From contig JAJZVN010000003.1 in assembly GCA_021845685.1 (NCBI GenBank), forward strand, positions 97,081-161,080: a stretch of 64,000 nt of DNA, written 5' to 3'. Both the position numbers and the translations under genes were made by a program. The stretch is from a bacterium (GTDB taxonomy: Bacteria; SZUA-79; Acidulodesulfobacterales; Acidulodesulfobacteraceae). This document shows, piece by piece, positions 38,044 through 47,630 of the stretch (positions within the stretch are counted from its first letter, which is position 1; the number at the start of each line of letters is the position of its first letter). Under the pieces are notes generated by a model. It saw nothing but the letters and a program-made list of their open reading frames with translations. It made no database searches and was not told the origin of the DNA.

Positions 38044-39903
38044 TTGAAATCTGCAGGTTTAAAAAATTTTTGCGAAAGCAATCCCATGAAAGCATTAGGT
38101 CTTGTTTTCGGAGATATCGGGACAAGCCCTATCTACACTTTAGCAGTTATATTCGCATATTTAAGACCGACCGTTTTTAATATATTAGGCGTAATATCCC
38201 TTATTATATGGACTTTAATAATAATAGTCTCCGTTCAGTATGTTTGGTTTGCCATGAATATCAGCGAAAATAATGAAGGCGGAACTATTATATTACGAGA
38301 CGTATTGAGAAAAGTCGTAAAATCTGCAAGAGAGATGGCGTTTATTACCATAATTTCTTATATTGCATTGTCTTTATTAATAGGGGACAGCGTAATAACT
38401 CCAGCAATAAGCATATTAAGTGCCGTGGAAGGTATTACTTTGATTCCTGCTTTTAAAATGACGACGACGTCTTTTATAGTTTTTATATCTGTTATTATAG
38501 CAATATTTTTATTCTGGTTTCAGCATAAAGGAACCGATAAAGTAGCAAAAACCTTTGGTCCCATAATGTTCGTATGGTTTATCACGCTGGGAATTACGGG
38601 ATTTATATCAATATTTTACAATCCTGTTATTTTAAAAGCAGTAAATCCATATTATGCTATGGTTTTTATATTTCATTTCAATATGAATGTAAGAAATATT
38701 GTAGGGCATGGTCTTATAAGTTTATTTGTGCTATCCGATGTTATTTTGTCTGCTACAGGCGGTGAAGCATTGTATGCCGATATGGGGCATATCGGCAGGG
38801 ACCCTATAAGAAAAGCTTGGTATTTTGTATTCGGCACGTTAGTGCTAAGCTACATAGGGCAAGGTTCTTTTATGGTAAATCATTTAAAGTCAAGCAATGT
38901 ATTTTTTCAAATGATATATGAAGAATCCCACTTATTATATATCCCATTTTTATTTTTAAGCATAATAGCCACCGTTATAGCATCGCAGGCTGTGATAAGC
39001 GGTATATTTTCCATTATTTATCAGGGAATTACGACGAGAATTCTGCCGCTTTTAAAAGTTCAATATACTTCGGATAAACTTCAATCGCAAATTTATATAA
39101 ATATTGCAAACTGGTTTTTATTTATTTGCGTTGTTTTAGTAATGGTTATATTCAGAACATCGGACAACATAGCTATGGCGTACGGTCTTGCGGTCAGCGG
39201 GACTATGACGTTTACAGGCATAATGATAAGCATATATTTTTATCATGAACGCAAATTTATATCATTTATATCTGCTATATTTATAATATTTATAGATGCT
39301 TCTTTTTTTACATCTAATATCTTGTTTAAAACGTTAAAAGGCGGCTATGTCGCTCTTCTTATAGCGGTAGTCCCATTCTTAATAATTTTAATATATACCA
39401 AAGGGCAGGAAAAATTATATAAAGCATATAAGCTAACGGATATTGATAAATTTATTAAGAAATACAATGAGTTATATAAAAGTATGCCAAAAATTAAAGG
39501 GTCGGCTTTATTTTTTGCGAAAGATATAAGTCAAATACCTTATTATATAACCACAACATTTTTTGAAAACAATATAATATATGAAGACAATATAATAGTT
39601 TCAATTCATACAAAAAATACCCCATACGGCATAGACAGCAGGTTTGAAAGCAGCAGCGTTGCGCAGGGTCTAAAACATTTTATTATTAAAGCGGGATATC
39701 TTGAAATATTAAATATTGAGAATATTCTGCGCAATTATAATGTAAATGAAAAAGTTATATTTTACGGCATAGAAGAAGTAATAAGCAATAATGTTATATG
39801 GAAAATATTTGCTATAATAAAAAAATTATCCCCTTCTTTTGTGAGATTTTACAATCTGCCGCCTGAGAAAATTCATGGCATATTAATGAGGATAGAGATT
39901 TAA
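38044..39903 (+). CDS. kup: KUP-family potassium uptake protein
   Basis: Proton-coupled K+ importer of the inner membrane. The family signature ALGLVFGDIGTSPIYTL is at residues 17-33. FITIISYIALSLLIGDSVITP and GGEALYADMGHIG follow, with about twelve membrane helices and a C-terminal cytoplasmic domain from about residue 460. The length of 619 aa is normal. The start is TTG, supported by AAGGA 7 nt upstream; the next Met (residue 15) would cut into the conserved N-terminus. Confidence 0.94.
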   Translation: MKSAGLKNFCESNPMKALGLVFGDIGTSPIYTLAVIFAYLRPTVFNILGVISLIIWTLIIIVSVQYVWFAMNISENNEGGTIILRDVLRKVVKSAREMAFITIISYIALSLLIGDSVITPAISILSAVEGITLIPAFKMTTTSFIVFISVIIAIFLFWFQHKGTDKVAKTFGPIMFVWFITLGITGFISIFYNPVILKAVNPYYAMVFIFHFNMNVRNIVGHGLISLFVLSDVILSATGGEALYADMGHIGRDPIRKAWYFVFGTLVLSYIGQGSFMVNHLKSSNVFFQMIYEESHLLYIPFLFLSIIATVIASQAVISGIFSIIYQGITTRILPLLKVQYTSDKLQSQIYINIANWFLFICVVLVMVIFRTSDNIAMAYGLAVSGTMTFTGIMISIYFYHERKFISFISAIFIIFIDASFFTSNILFKTLKGGYVALLIAVVPFLIILIYTKGQEKLYKAYKLTDIDKFIKKYNELYKSMPKIKGSALFFAKDISQIPYYITTTFFENNIIYEDNIIVSIHTKNTPYGIDSRFESSSVAQGLKHFIIKAGYLEILNIENILRNYNVNEKVIFYGIEEVISNNVIWKIFAIIKKLSPSFVRFYNLPPEKIHGILMRIEI

Positions 39904-39973
39904 ATATTTTTTATAGTATATTTATTATTATAGATTTTTTCTTTAATATTTAATAAATGTTTGAGTTATACGT

Positions 39974-40017
39974 AATTATTATTATTATATTATAAATATA
40001 ATATAATAATAATAATT
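39974..40017. terminator. 19-bp perfect AT-only hairpin between convergent kup and yggS
   Basis: Left arm 39974-39992 and right arm 39999-40017 are exact complements made only of A and T, with a 6-nt loop TAAATA. The right arm abuts the yggS stop codon. It is placed as a bidirectional terminator for two converging genes. Confidence 0.6.
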
Positions 40018-40779
40018 TTAAGTGTATATTCTTTCCCCGAAAATAACGGTTCCTAATCTTACTATTGTGGCTCCTTCTTCAATTGCGGCGGAGAAATCGC
40101 CGGAAGTTCCCATAGAAAGTTCTGTTAGTTTATTTTTATACAAATTATTTTTATTGGTATAGTCTAAAAAATCTTTTAAGGCTCTAAAATATATTCTATT
40201 ATCTTCCGGATTAGCAGAATAAGGGGGCATTGTCATAAATCCTTTAAGCGCGATATTTTTTAAACAATTTAAATCGCTTATTAATTTTTTCGCATTTTCT
40301 ATATCAATTCCTGATTTGGTGGATTCTTCGGCGATATTGATTTCAATCAATATCTGAGCCGTATTTTGTATGTTTTTTTCATTAAATATAAAACTATTTT
40401 TATTGCCACTCCAAAATTTATCAATTAATTTTGCAAGTTCAAAATTATCGACGGAATGAATCAGACTAACCTTTTCCGTAATATATTTAACTTTATTTTT
40501 TTGTAATTTTCCTATTAAATGCCATGTTAGATTTGGAAAACTGCGGCCTTCAATTTTAACGCCAAAATTTTTGTTATTAAAATATTCATATTTGCCTAAA
40601 AATTCCTGAACGTAATTTTCTCCGAAAACTGTTATGCCGCATTCGTAAGCTTTAATAATTTCATCAGGGGTTCTGGTTTTTGAGGCGGCAAGAACTGTAA
40701 TATCTTCAGGATTTCTGTTGCTTTTGGCGGCGGATTGCTTGATAATATTATTTATTTTAAGAATGTTTTCTTCTATCAT
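40018..40779 (-). CDS. yggS: YggS/PLPBP-family pyridoxal phosphate homeostasis protein
   Basis: PLP-binding protein with an alanine-racemase-like barrel, involved in vitamin B6 and amino acid homeostasis, not an active racemase. The PLP lysine is in TVLAASKTR (Lys about 34). FGENYVQEF, WHLIGKLQKNKVKYI, SMGTSGDFSAAIEEGAT and VRLGTVIFGER are family motifs. The length of 253 aa is slightly above average. It is transcribed away from dnaX. The 262-bp gap to dnaX is AT-rich and must hold both promoters, but I see no convincing box. Confidence 0.94.
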   Translation of the reverse strand: MIEENILKINNIIKQSAAKSNRNPEDITVLAASKTRTPDEIIKAYECGITVFGENYVQEFLGKYEYFNNKNFGVKIEGRSFPNLTWHLIGKLQKNKVKYITEKVSLIHSVDNFELAKLIDKFWSGNKNSFIFNEKNIQNTAQILIEINIAEESTKSGIDIENAKKLISDLNCLKNIALKGFMTMPPYSANPEDNRIYFRALKDFLDYTNKNNLYKNKLTELSMGTSGDFSAAIEEGATIVRLGTVIFGERIYT

Positions 40780-41041
40780 ATTATATATTATTTTATATAT
40801 CGTTCATATTATATATTATTGCAGTATATTTTGGCTAAGCAATAAGCAGGCGTTCTAATTAATTTTTATTTATATTCTATTTTAACATATATCTATATAA
40901 ATAATATAATCTATATATAATATAATTCATAATTTTCAAATTAATTATTATATTTATGCTATAATTATTTGATAATATCAATATTATTTGATTATTGAAT
41001 TATTTATTACAAATATTAACTTAAATTAAATTTGAGCCGTA

Positions 41042-42952
41042 ATGTATCAAGTATTAGCCAGAAAATACAGACCAAAAACTTTTGATGAAGTAATAGGACA
41101 AGACGATATTGTAAAAACTCTTAAAAATGCGGTTGATTCCGATAGGATAGCTCATGCCTATATTTTTTCCGGAACCCGGGGCGTAGGCAAAACTTCCATA
41201 GCAAGAATACTTGCAAGGTCTATCAACTGCGAAAAAGGTCCTGATTCCAATCCCTGCGGAGTTTGCCATGCATGCGTTGAAATGTTGAACGGTAATTCGG
41301 TTGACGTTATAGAAATAGACGGCGCATCTAACACAGGTGTGGACGATATAAGAGAGCTTAAAGAGAATATAATGTATTCCCCGCAAAGCTTAAAATATAA
41401 AATTTATATAATAGATGAAGTGCATATGCTTTCAAAGAGTGCTTTTAACGCTCTTTTAAAAACCCTCGAAGAACCTCCCGAACATGTTAAATTTATTTTT
41501 GCCACTACAGAAATTTATAAAGTTCCTGAAACAATATTGTCAAGATGTCAGAGATTTACTTTTAAAAGAATCGCTCCATCCGTCGTATATTTAAAATTAA
41601 AAGAAATTGCAGGCGAAGAGAAGATTGAAATTTCCGATGAAAATCTTATGACTATAGCTTCTTTAAGCGACGGCTCTTTGCGGGATGCGCTTTCTACTTT
41701 TGATACCGTAATATCATATTACGGCAAAGAAATTAAAGAAGATGTAGGGGCTATTTTGGGAATAACAGGAAAAGATACCGTTAAAAAAATTACTGAATAT
41801 ATTTTTAAAAAAGATTATGAGAGTTCTATAAAAATTATTAACGATATTTATATAGCAGGAACTGATATAAGGCAGTTTATAAGACAGCTTGCATTTTTTT
41901 TAAGAAATATTCTTGTATTAAAATTAAATTACAAAAGTATAATAAGCGATATGCTTGAAACAGACGTCAATTCTTTAATTCCGCTGGCTGAACTTAAAGG
42001 GGAAGCTGAAATTTTAGATATGATAGATATTCTTCTTGAAGCCGACGGAAGATATCAGCGCGTTACATCCCCGCTTCTTATGATGGAATTAGTGATATTC
42101 AGGCTTATCACTACTCCTTCAAAAATGGAGATAAAAGCAATATTAGAGAAATTAGACAACGTAGATAAATTGGAAAAAATTGATTCAATAAATAATTTGC
42201 CTAATTTGGAAAGAAAATATTCATCGGGAAATATCGACGCCGACAGTATTAATAATATAAATAATATAAATAATTTTAATAATAAAAATAATATTAATAA
42301 TATAAGCGCAAATAATCAAATTTCAAAATCAAGCATAGAAGAAAATAGCATAAACACTAAAGATGCAGCAAGAAATAGTATCAAAGATAAAGATAAAGAT
42401 AGAAGAACTGGCGAAGATACAGAAAAAAACATAGATAAAAATAAAGAAAAAGAAGATATTTTGAACAAATCAGGCGACAGTATCGGCGGCAATGCTGCGG
42501 CAAGCAATCCTATTTTAGCTGATGGCGAAGATTTTTTGGATCATATAGATTTTATTACTAATAAAAATGAAAATAAAAAAACCGTTTATAAACAAGATTT
42601 AATTAAAAAAAATGCCGGTTTAAATGATTCTAAAAATATAATTAATAGCAATAGCAATAGTGATAATAATGACATCGGCGATGATTACACAGCGGACTAT
42701 GAAGAATATATTAATGCAGACAAAAGAAATGACTATAACAGCAAATTAATAAATAATGTAGCAGATAATTTTAGTCAAAATAATACTTCAAATATTGATA
42801 ATAACATAATTAATGCCAATGCCGATAAGGATTATATGGCAGAGGATAAGTTAAATAATAATAAAGACGGTAATAGCAATAATGATGGCGCTATGATTAG
42901 AAATTTATTTGAAGAAATTTTTGACGGATTTATTGAGGACATTAAAGATTGA
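41042..42952 (+). CDS. dnaX: DNA polymerase III subunit gamma/tau
   Basis: Clamp-loader ATPase. Residues 1-350 are conserved: RKYRPKTFDEVIGQ, Walker A FSGTRGVGKTS (about 43-53), four zinc cysteines in the CEKGPDSNPCGVCHAC region, IIDEVHML, and LLKTLEEPPEHVKFIFATTE. Residues about 380-620 are almost pure Asn/Asp/Lys/Ile low complexity with no recognisable tau domain, ending with RNLFEEIFDGFIEDIKD. With ybaB and recR it forms the common dnaX-ybaB-recR order, though here spread by a 607-nt gap. Confidence 0.94.
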   Translation: MYQVLARKYRPKTFDEVIGQDDIVKTLKNAVDSDRIAHAYIFSGTRGVGKTSIARILARSINCEKGPDSNPCGVCHACVEMLNGNSVDVIEIDGASNTGVDDIRELKENIMYSPQSLKYKIYIIDEVHMLSKSAFNALLKTLEEPPEHVKFIFATTEIYKVPETILSRCQRFTFKRIAPSVVYLKLKEIAGEEKIEISDENLMTIASLSDGSLRDALSTFDTVISYYGKEIKEDVGAILGITGKDTVKKITEYIFKKDYESSIKIINDIYIAGTDIRQFIRQLAFFLRNILVLKLNYKSIISDMLETDVNSLIPLAELKGEAEILDMIDILLEADGRYQRVTSPLLMMELVIFRLITTPSKMEIKAILEKLDNVDKLEKIDSINNLPNLERKYSSGNIDADSINNINNINNFNNKNNINNISANNQISKSSIEENSINTKDAARNSIKDKDKDRRTGEDTEKNIDKNKEKEDILNKSGDSIGGNAAASNPILADGEDFLDHIDFITNKNENKKTVYKQDLIKKNAGLNDSKNIINSNSNSDNNDIGDDYTADYEEYINADKRNDYNSKLINNVADNFSQNNTSNIDNNIINANADKDYMAEDKLNNNKDGNSNNDGAMIRNLFEEIFDGFIEDIKD

Positions 42953-43020
42953 AACTTTTTGAAATATGATGAAAAATTTTCAGATTTTGTAAATTTATTG
43001 AAGACATTGAAGATTGAAAC
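42926..43020. repeat. Decayed tandem duplication of the dnaX 3' end
   Basis: Bases 42926-42955, covering the last codons and stop of dnaX, match 42991-43020 at 26 of 30 positions (offset 65). The second copy is non-coding. The rest of the 42953-43559 gap holds AT-rich DNA and the repeat element at 43290-43450. Confidence 0.6.
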
Positions 43021-43289
43021 AATTGACGTATGTTCAGTCTTTCAAGCTTTCGGACAGGGGAGTTTAATAGCTATTAACGGCAGATTAACGGTAAATGGTA
43101 TAATATTATAAAAATTTTTTGCAGTATTTAATAAAATAAGTAAAATTTTTATTTATATTTTTATTTATAAAAAACCGTTTAAATTTTTATTGATAAAAAA
43201 TTAATAATACATTAAATTAATATAATGAATATTATATATAATATTATATATAATATAATGATGATGAAATACGTTAATTTAATTATACC

Positions 43290-43450
43290 TTAAATCACCA
43301 TTAGAAATTTTTTTTATGGATTCCTGCTTACGCAGGAATGACTTTGCTAAGATTTAAATTTTAACCTGTTTAGTGTCATTCCCGCATAAGCGGGAATCTA
43401 ATATTTATCATATGCTGAATCAGTTTTAATAATTTCTAACGGTGATTTAA
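43290..43450. mobile_element. MITE/BIME-like element with 20-bp terminal inverted repeats
   Basis: Left end TTAAATCACCATTAGAAATT (43290-43309) and right end 43431-43450 are complementary with one mismatch. Inside are two palindromic units in opposite orientation: ATTCCTGC ttac GCAGGAAT (about 43321-43340) and ATTCCCGC ataa GCGGGAAT (about 43377-43396), each flanked by a GTCAT/ATGAC motif. No reading frame is present. Decayed relatives at 23471 and 31219 show that it is dispersed. The terminal repeats suggest mobilisation by an unidentified transposase. A REP-type (RAYT-linked) origin is the alternative. Confidence 0.7.
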
Positions 43451-43559
43451 ATTTATATTATATTGAAATAAAATAAAATAAGAATTAAGAGCAGTTGAAA
43501 AAAAGTAGTTATATAAAATTTAAAATTATAAACAAATTATATATAAACGGAGGCTTAAA

Positions 43560-43874
43560 ATGTCAAAAAATATTTCAGGAATGCTTAAGCAGGCACAAAA
43601 ACTTCAATCAGATATGGTTAAAATGCAGGACGAATTAGCAGAAAAAATTGTTGAAGCCAGTTCAGGCGGCGGAATGATTACATCTAAAGTTAACGGCAAA
43701 CAGGAACTAATTTCAATAACAATAGATAAAACCGTAGTGAATCCCGATGACGTGGAAATGCTTCAAGATTTGATAGTCGCATCTGTCAATGAAGCTTTAA
43801 ATAAATCTAAAGATCTTATTTCCAGCGAAATGTCAAAGCTTACGGGCGGTCTTAATATACCGGGTTTATTTTGA
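43560..43874 (+). CDS. ybaB: YbaB/EbfC-family nucleoid-associated protein
   Basis: A 104-aa DNA-binding protein of the YbaB/EbfC family. It shows the typical layout [22 protein letters not shown], then [21 protein letters not shown], then [22 protein letters not shown] stands 7 nt before the start. It lies between dnaX and recR as in most bacteria and may assist the same recombination or repair processes. Confidence 0.95.
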   Translation: MSKNISGMLKQAQKLQSDMVKMQDELAEKIVEASSGGGMITSKVNGKQELISITIDKTVVNPDDVEMLQDLIVASVNEALNKSKDLISSEMSKLTGGLNIPGLF

Positions 43875-44119
43875 TTATATTTTCAATGGAATTATAAATA
43901 ACTTTTCGACAGGGTCTTAATTAGTATACTATGTTTATTTTGATTAATAATTGTTATATCTATAAATAAATTAATATATTATATATAGAAAATTGACTAT
44001 AAATAAAAGATTTAAAATAAAATTTATAGAATGAAATAAAAAAATTAAATAGTTTTTTAATTCAAAGACGTAACTAATAAAAATCAAATCTTAAAAATAA
44101 CCTAATATAAATATTAAAT

Positions 44120-44722
44120 ATGTCTAATGAACACAATGATTATGTGAGAGATTTAGTTTTTTCGCTAAAGAAACTTCCTGGCATAGGTGAAAGATCCGCA
44201 AGAAGATTAGCATTTCATATACTGTCTCAAAATGATGCGGCGGCTTTTAATCTTGCAAATTCTATTGTTAATGCTAAAAAAAATGTAAATCTTTGCAAAG
44301 TTTGTTTTAATTTGGCAAGCGAGGAGCTGTGTCCTGTATGCTCAAATAATTCTAGAAATGAAAAAATGCTTTGTATAGTTGAAAACCCCGAAATAATTTA
44401 TGTATTTGAAAAAAGCGGTAACTATAACGGCTATTATCATGTTCTTCATGGATTAATTAATCCTTTAGAGGGTGTGGGTCCTGCCGATATTAAACTTAAA
44501 GAACTTGTTGACAGAGTGGCAGGTGAAAGATTTGAAGAAATAGTTATTGCTTTAAATCCTAATTCAAACGGAGAAGCAACATCTTTTTATATCCAAAAAT
44601 TATTAGCTCCGTATAATGTTAATATAACCGCTTTAGCCCGCGGCATACCTATAGGTTCAGATCTTGAATATGTAGACAAGGATACCCTTGCCGAAGCTAT
44701 TTCAGGCAGAAAAAAGTTTTAA
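44120..44722 (+). CDS. recR: Recombination protein RecR
   Basis: Ring-forming partner of RecO/RecF in gap repair. It contains the helix-hairpin-helix LKKLPGIGERSARRLAFH (about 16-33), a zinc finger built from CKVCFNL...CPVC (about 58-74), and a TOPRIM domain ending ALARGIPIGSDLEYVDKDTL. The length of 200 aa is canonical. The 245-nt gap from ybaB is AT-rich without visible features. The 497-nt gap after it contains only the palindrome at 44988. Confidence 0.96.
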   Translation: MSNEHNDYVRDLVFSLKKLPGIGERSARRLAFHILSQNDAAAFNLANSIVNAKKNVNLCKVCFNLASEELCPVCSNNSRNEKMLCIVENPEIIYVFEKSGNYNGYYHVLHGLINPLEGVGPADIKLKELVDRVAGERFEEIVIALNPNSNGEATSFYIQKLLAPYNVNITALARGIPIGSDLEYVDKDTLAEAISGRKKF

Positions 44723-44987
44723 AAAGAAATTTAATATTATCCTTACTAAACTATTGCAATAATTTTTGTTTTTAATTAAAAATTCCTTCCAACCCCAACA
44801 TCTTTTTAATATTTTTTCATTCATTTTAAGTAAGTTAATATTTGGTAAAATAATATTTATATGTTTTTTTAGTCTTATGTAATATGTGTTTTATAGCATT
44901 TAACTTTATTTATATTTATTAAAAACTTAATGACATATTAAATATTTTTATTGAAAAAACAAAAAAATTATGTTATGAAATTAATAA

Positions 44988-45007
44988 ATGATATTTTAAA
45001 ATATCAT
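44988..45007. promoter_or_regulatory. 20-bp perfect palindrome upstream of the cas operon
   Basis: ATGATATTTTAAAATATCAT is perfectly self-complementary and is flanked by ATTAAT on both sides (44980-44985 and 45008-45013), giving a longer bulged stem. It lies 212 nt before cas6 and 265 nt after recR. It could be an operator for the cas operon or a terminator of recR. Confidence 0.3.
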
Positions 45008-45219
45008 ATTAATACGCAATATTGAACATTATATAATATATCCTCTCAAATTTTATAAAAAAAGTTTAATTTATTAACAAGCAAACCTAAAAAATATTGA
45101 ATATTTAAAATTAAAAAATATACCGGCGATATTTTGCAACTATCTATTATTATTGGGATTTAATAAGTGATTAACTTAATTAAAAGTTAAATATAAAATA
45201 TAAATAAAAGGATAAAATT

Positions 45220-46014
45220 ATGAGAATTAAAATTTTATTGATAGTAAATAAATTGCCTATTTTATATAGACATAGAATTATATCGTTTATTAAAGAATCG
45301 TTAAAAATATCTAACATCGACTATAAAGAATCATTATATTCAGGTATAAATGCAAAACCGTTTACATTTAGCTTGTTAATGCCTGCAAATAGAACAGTGC
45401 GAAAAGGGATTATACAAATAGATAAAGATTTTATTATTGAAGATAATATTTTTACATTTGATAAAGATAGCTATCTATCATTATTTATTTCATCTTATGA
45501 TTATAAATTTCTTTTAAATCTTTATAATGGCATTAGAAAGCTTAAAACATTTCATTTTAGTTCCGACGATAATATGCTTGTTGATAATGATAAAATTGAC
45601 ATTATGGTTGATAAGATTAGTGTTTTAAATGAAAAAAATACAAATAATAATGAAGTAGTTTTTAAAACTAATTCGCCTGTAATTATTAATGATAAAGATA
45701 ACAAACCTATATCATTTGAAAACTTAAATTTATTCAATGAAAATATCAATATAATAGAAAATAAAATATTTAAATCCATAATAGGAAGAGATTTAAAAAA
45801 ACCGTTAGAGTTTATTCCTATCAATATTAAAAAACAAGTAGCCAAGCATACATTGAGCGAATTTAGAGAAAAAACGCATAAACCTATTATGTATTTAAAT
45901 GGAATAGAAGGAATTTTTGAATTGAAAGGTGATGTTGACGATTTAAATATTTTGTATCAAAAAGGATTAGGATTGCGAACAAGCCAAGGTTTTGGCATGC
46001 TGGAGGTTATATGA
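45220..46014 (+). CDS. cas6: CRISPR pre-crRNA endoribonuclease Cas6
   Basis: Cuts the CRISPR transcript within repeats to release crRNAs. The 264-aa RAMP protein ends with the diagnostic glycine-rich loop GLGLRTSQGFGMLEV (about 249-263). An N-terminal ferredoxin-like fold is suggested by RIKILLIVNKLPILYRH. The start follows AAAGGAT. It is the first gene of an eight-gene operon, and its stop overlaps the cas8 start by 4 nt (ATGA). The catalytic histidine cannot be pinned by eye. Confidence 0.9.
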   Translation: MRIKILLIVNKLPILYRHRIISFIKESLKISNIDYKESLYSGINAKPFTFSLLMPANRTVRKGIIQIDKDFIIEDNIFTFDKDSYLSLFISSYDYKFLLNLYNGIRKLKTFHFSSDDNMLVDNDKIDIMVDKISVLNEKNTNNNEVVFKTNSPVIINDKDNKPISFENLNLFNENINIIENKIFKSIIGRDLKKPLEFIPINIKKQVAKHTLSEFREKTHKPIMYLNGIEGIFELKGDVDDLNILYQKGLGLRTSQGFGMLEVI

Positions 46015-47630
46015 AAGAGAGGATTTACCTTAGCAATTGGGCTTTTAACGCAGGTATTATAGGTTTTATAAAAATAAACATAGGTAATCAATCTATTCAA
46101 GAACAAAATATGTTTACAATTGGCAATAACTATATAGAATTTGATGCATCTATATTAGAAGGTTTTACGGATAAATATTTTGATTATTTTGATAAGTTTA
46201 ATAAATATAAAAATAATATTAAAAAGTATATAGAAAAATTATCCGATAATAATTTAAATAATAATATAAACATAAAAGAATATATTAAAAATATAGATGA
46301 AATAAAGCGATATATTAAAACTACATTAAAATATGTAAAAAATGACATTGAAGAAATAAATAAAAAAAATTTAAATAAAGAAAAATTATTATTATTCTAC
46401 AATCAAGTTAATAATATATTATACGATAATCAAGACGAATTTAAAATTAAAGACATTAAATTATATAGTAAAATTTTCTATGGAGAACAAAGCTTTTTAG
46501 GGCATCATTCTAAAAATAAAAATTATTTAGAAAACAAGCAACAATTCTATAATGATTTTGTGAAACCTATTTTAGAAATAAAAGACATTCAAGCAAATAA
46601 AATATGTGTATGTTGCAATAAAGCAATAATAGTAAACAAAGAAAATAAAGAATTAAAAAATAATTATTTTAACACAAAAACTTTTTTTACATACGGAGCC
46701 AACAAAGATAACTTAAATTTTTTCTGGAATTTCAATTCTAATTCCGCATTACCGCTATGCAAAATCTGCGAATTAGTATATTTTTGTAGCTTTGCAAGTT
46801 TAAGTAAATCGTCAACTAATTATGAAAAATATCATTTTGCCAATCAAGATGCATCTATTTATGATCTATATCAATTAAATGTAATATTAAACAGTATAAA
46901 TAATAATGATAATTTTAAAGATAGTTTTTTTACAGAGATTGCTTTAAATATTGAATCGTTTAAAGCAAAAAATATTTCGGTAATAGAAATAAACAATAAA
47001 AAAAATTTTTCTTATATAGAATCTTTTAATATAGGCAAAAATAAAGCAATTTTTTTAAAAGAAAACAGAGAGATTTTAAAAAAGTTTGAAAAATTAAATT
47101 ATCAACATATAAGCCAAAAAAAACATTATAATTACAATATCTTAACAGATTTAATAAAAATGATTCTTGATAACAGCTTATCATTTAATTATATTTATAA
47201 ATTGCTTAAAATATATATGATAGGTAGTAAAAGCACGCAATATAATTGTTATTATAATCCTAAAAATCTTCAGTATATAAATTTAATAATTAACAATAAA
47301 GAAAAAGAAGGAGGTATTATGTCTGATAAAGAATTATGGAATATACATTATAAGGGACAAGAACTGCGTAAACAATTTTTAGATAGGAAAAGAGAAAATC
47401 AAATTAATTCAATTGCTTATAAATTATTAAATGCTTTAAAAATCAACGACGTAGATACTTTTTTAAATGTTTTGATGAGACTTTACATAGGTTTTAATTT
47501 AGAATTTCCTTCATCGTTTGTTAATAGTTTAAAGGACGATAAAAATTTTAATTTATCAGGATATAGTTTTTTAACGGGATTTATAGGTTCTAATAACAAT
47601 AGCAATATACAGGAGGCAAACCATGAATAA
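46011..47630 (+). CDS. cas8b: Type I-B Cascade large subunit Cas8 (Cst1-like, CXXC-CXXC)
   Basis: Probable large subunit of the interference complex, which recognises the PAM. Two zinc-binding CXXC pairs are visible: CVCC (about 199-202) and CKIC (about 250-253), the hallmark of the Cst1 'CXXC-CXXC' group found in the Tneap variant of subtype I-B. The rest is Asn/Lys/Ile-rich and poorly conserved, as is usual for Cas8. GGAGG precedes the start. The length of 539 aa fits. It overlaps cas7 by 8 nt. Confidence 0.82.
   Translation: MKERIYLSNWAFNAGIIGFIKINIGNQSIQEQNMFTIGNNYIEFDASILEGFTDKYFDYFDKFNKYKNNIKKYIEKLSDNNLNNNINIKEYIKNIDEIKRYIKTTLKYVKNDIEEINKKNLNKEKLLLFYNQVNNILYDNQDEFKIKDIKLYSKIFYGEQSFLGHHSKNKNYLENKQQFYNDFVKPILEIKDIQANKICVCCNKAIIVNKENKELKNNYFNTKTFFTYGANKDNLNFFWNFNSNSALPLCKICELVYFCSFASLSKSSTNYEKYHFANQDASIYDLYQLNVILNSINNNDNFKDSFFTEIALNIESFKAKNISVIEINNKKNFSYIESFNIGKNKAIFLKENREILKKFEKLNYQHISQKKHYNYNILTDLIKMILDNSLSFNYIYKLLKIYMIGSKSTQYNCYYNPKNLQYINLIINNKEKEGGIMSDKELWNIHYKGQELRKQFLDRKRENQINSIAYKLLNALKINDVDTFLNVLMRLYIGFNLEFPSSFVNSLKDDKNFNLSGYSFLTGFIGSNNNSNIQEANHE

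Noticed and set aside
40780..41041. Small SRP RNA upstream of dnaX
   Set aside because: This is a common location, but the gap is uniformly AT-rich and lacks the conserved GGAAG/GNRA features.
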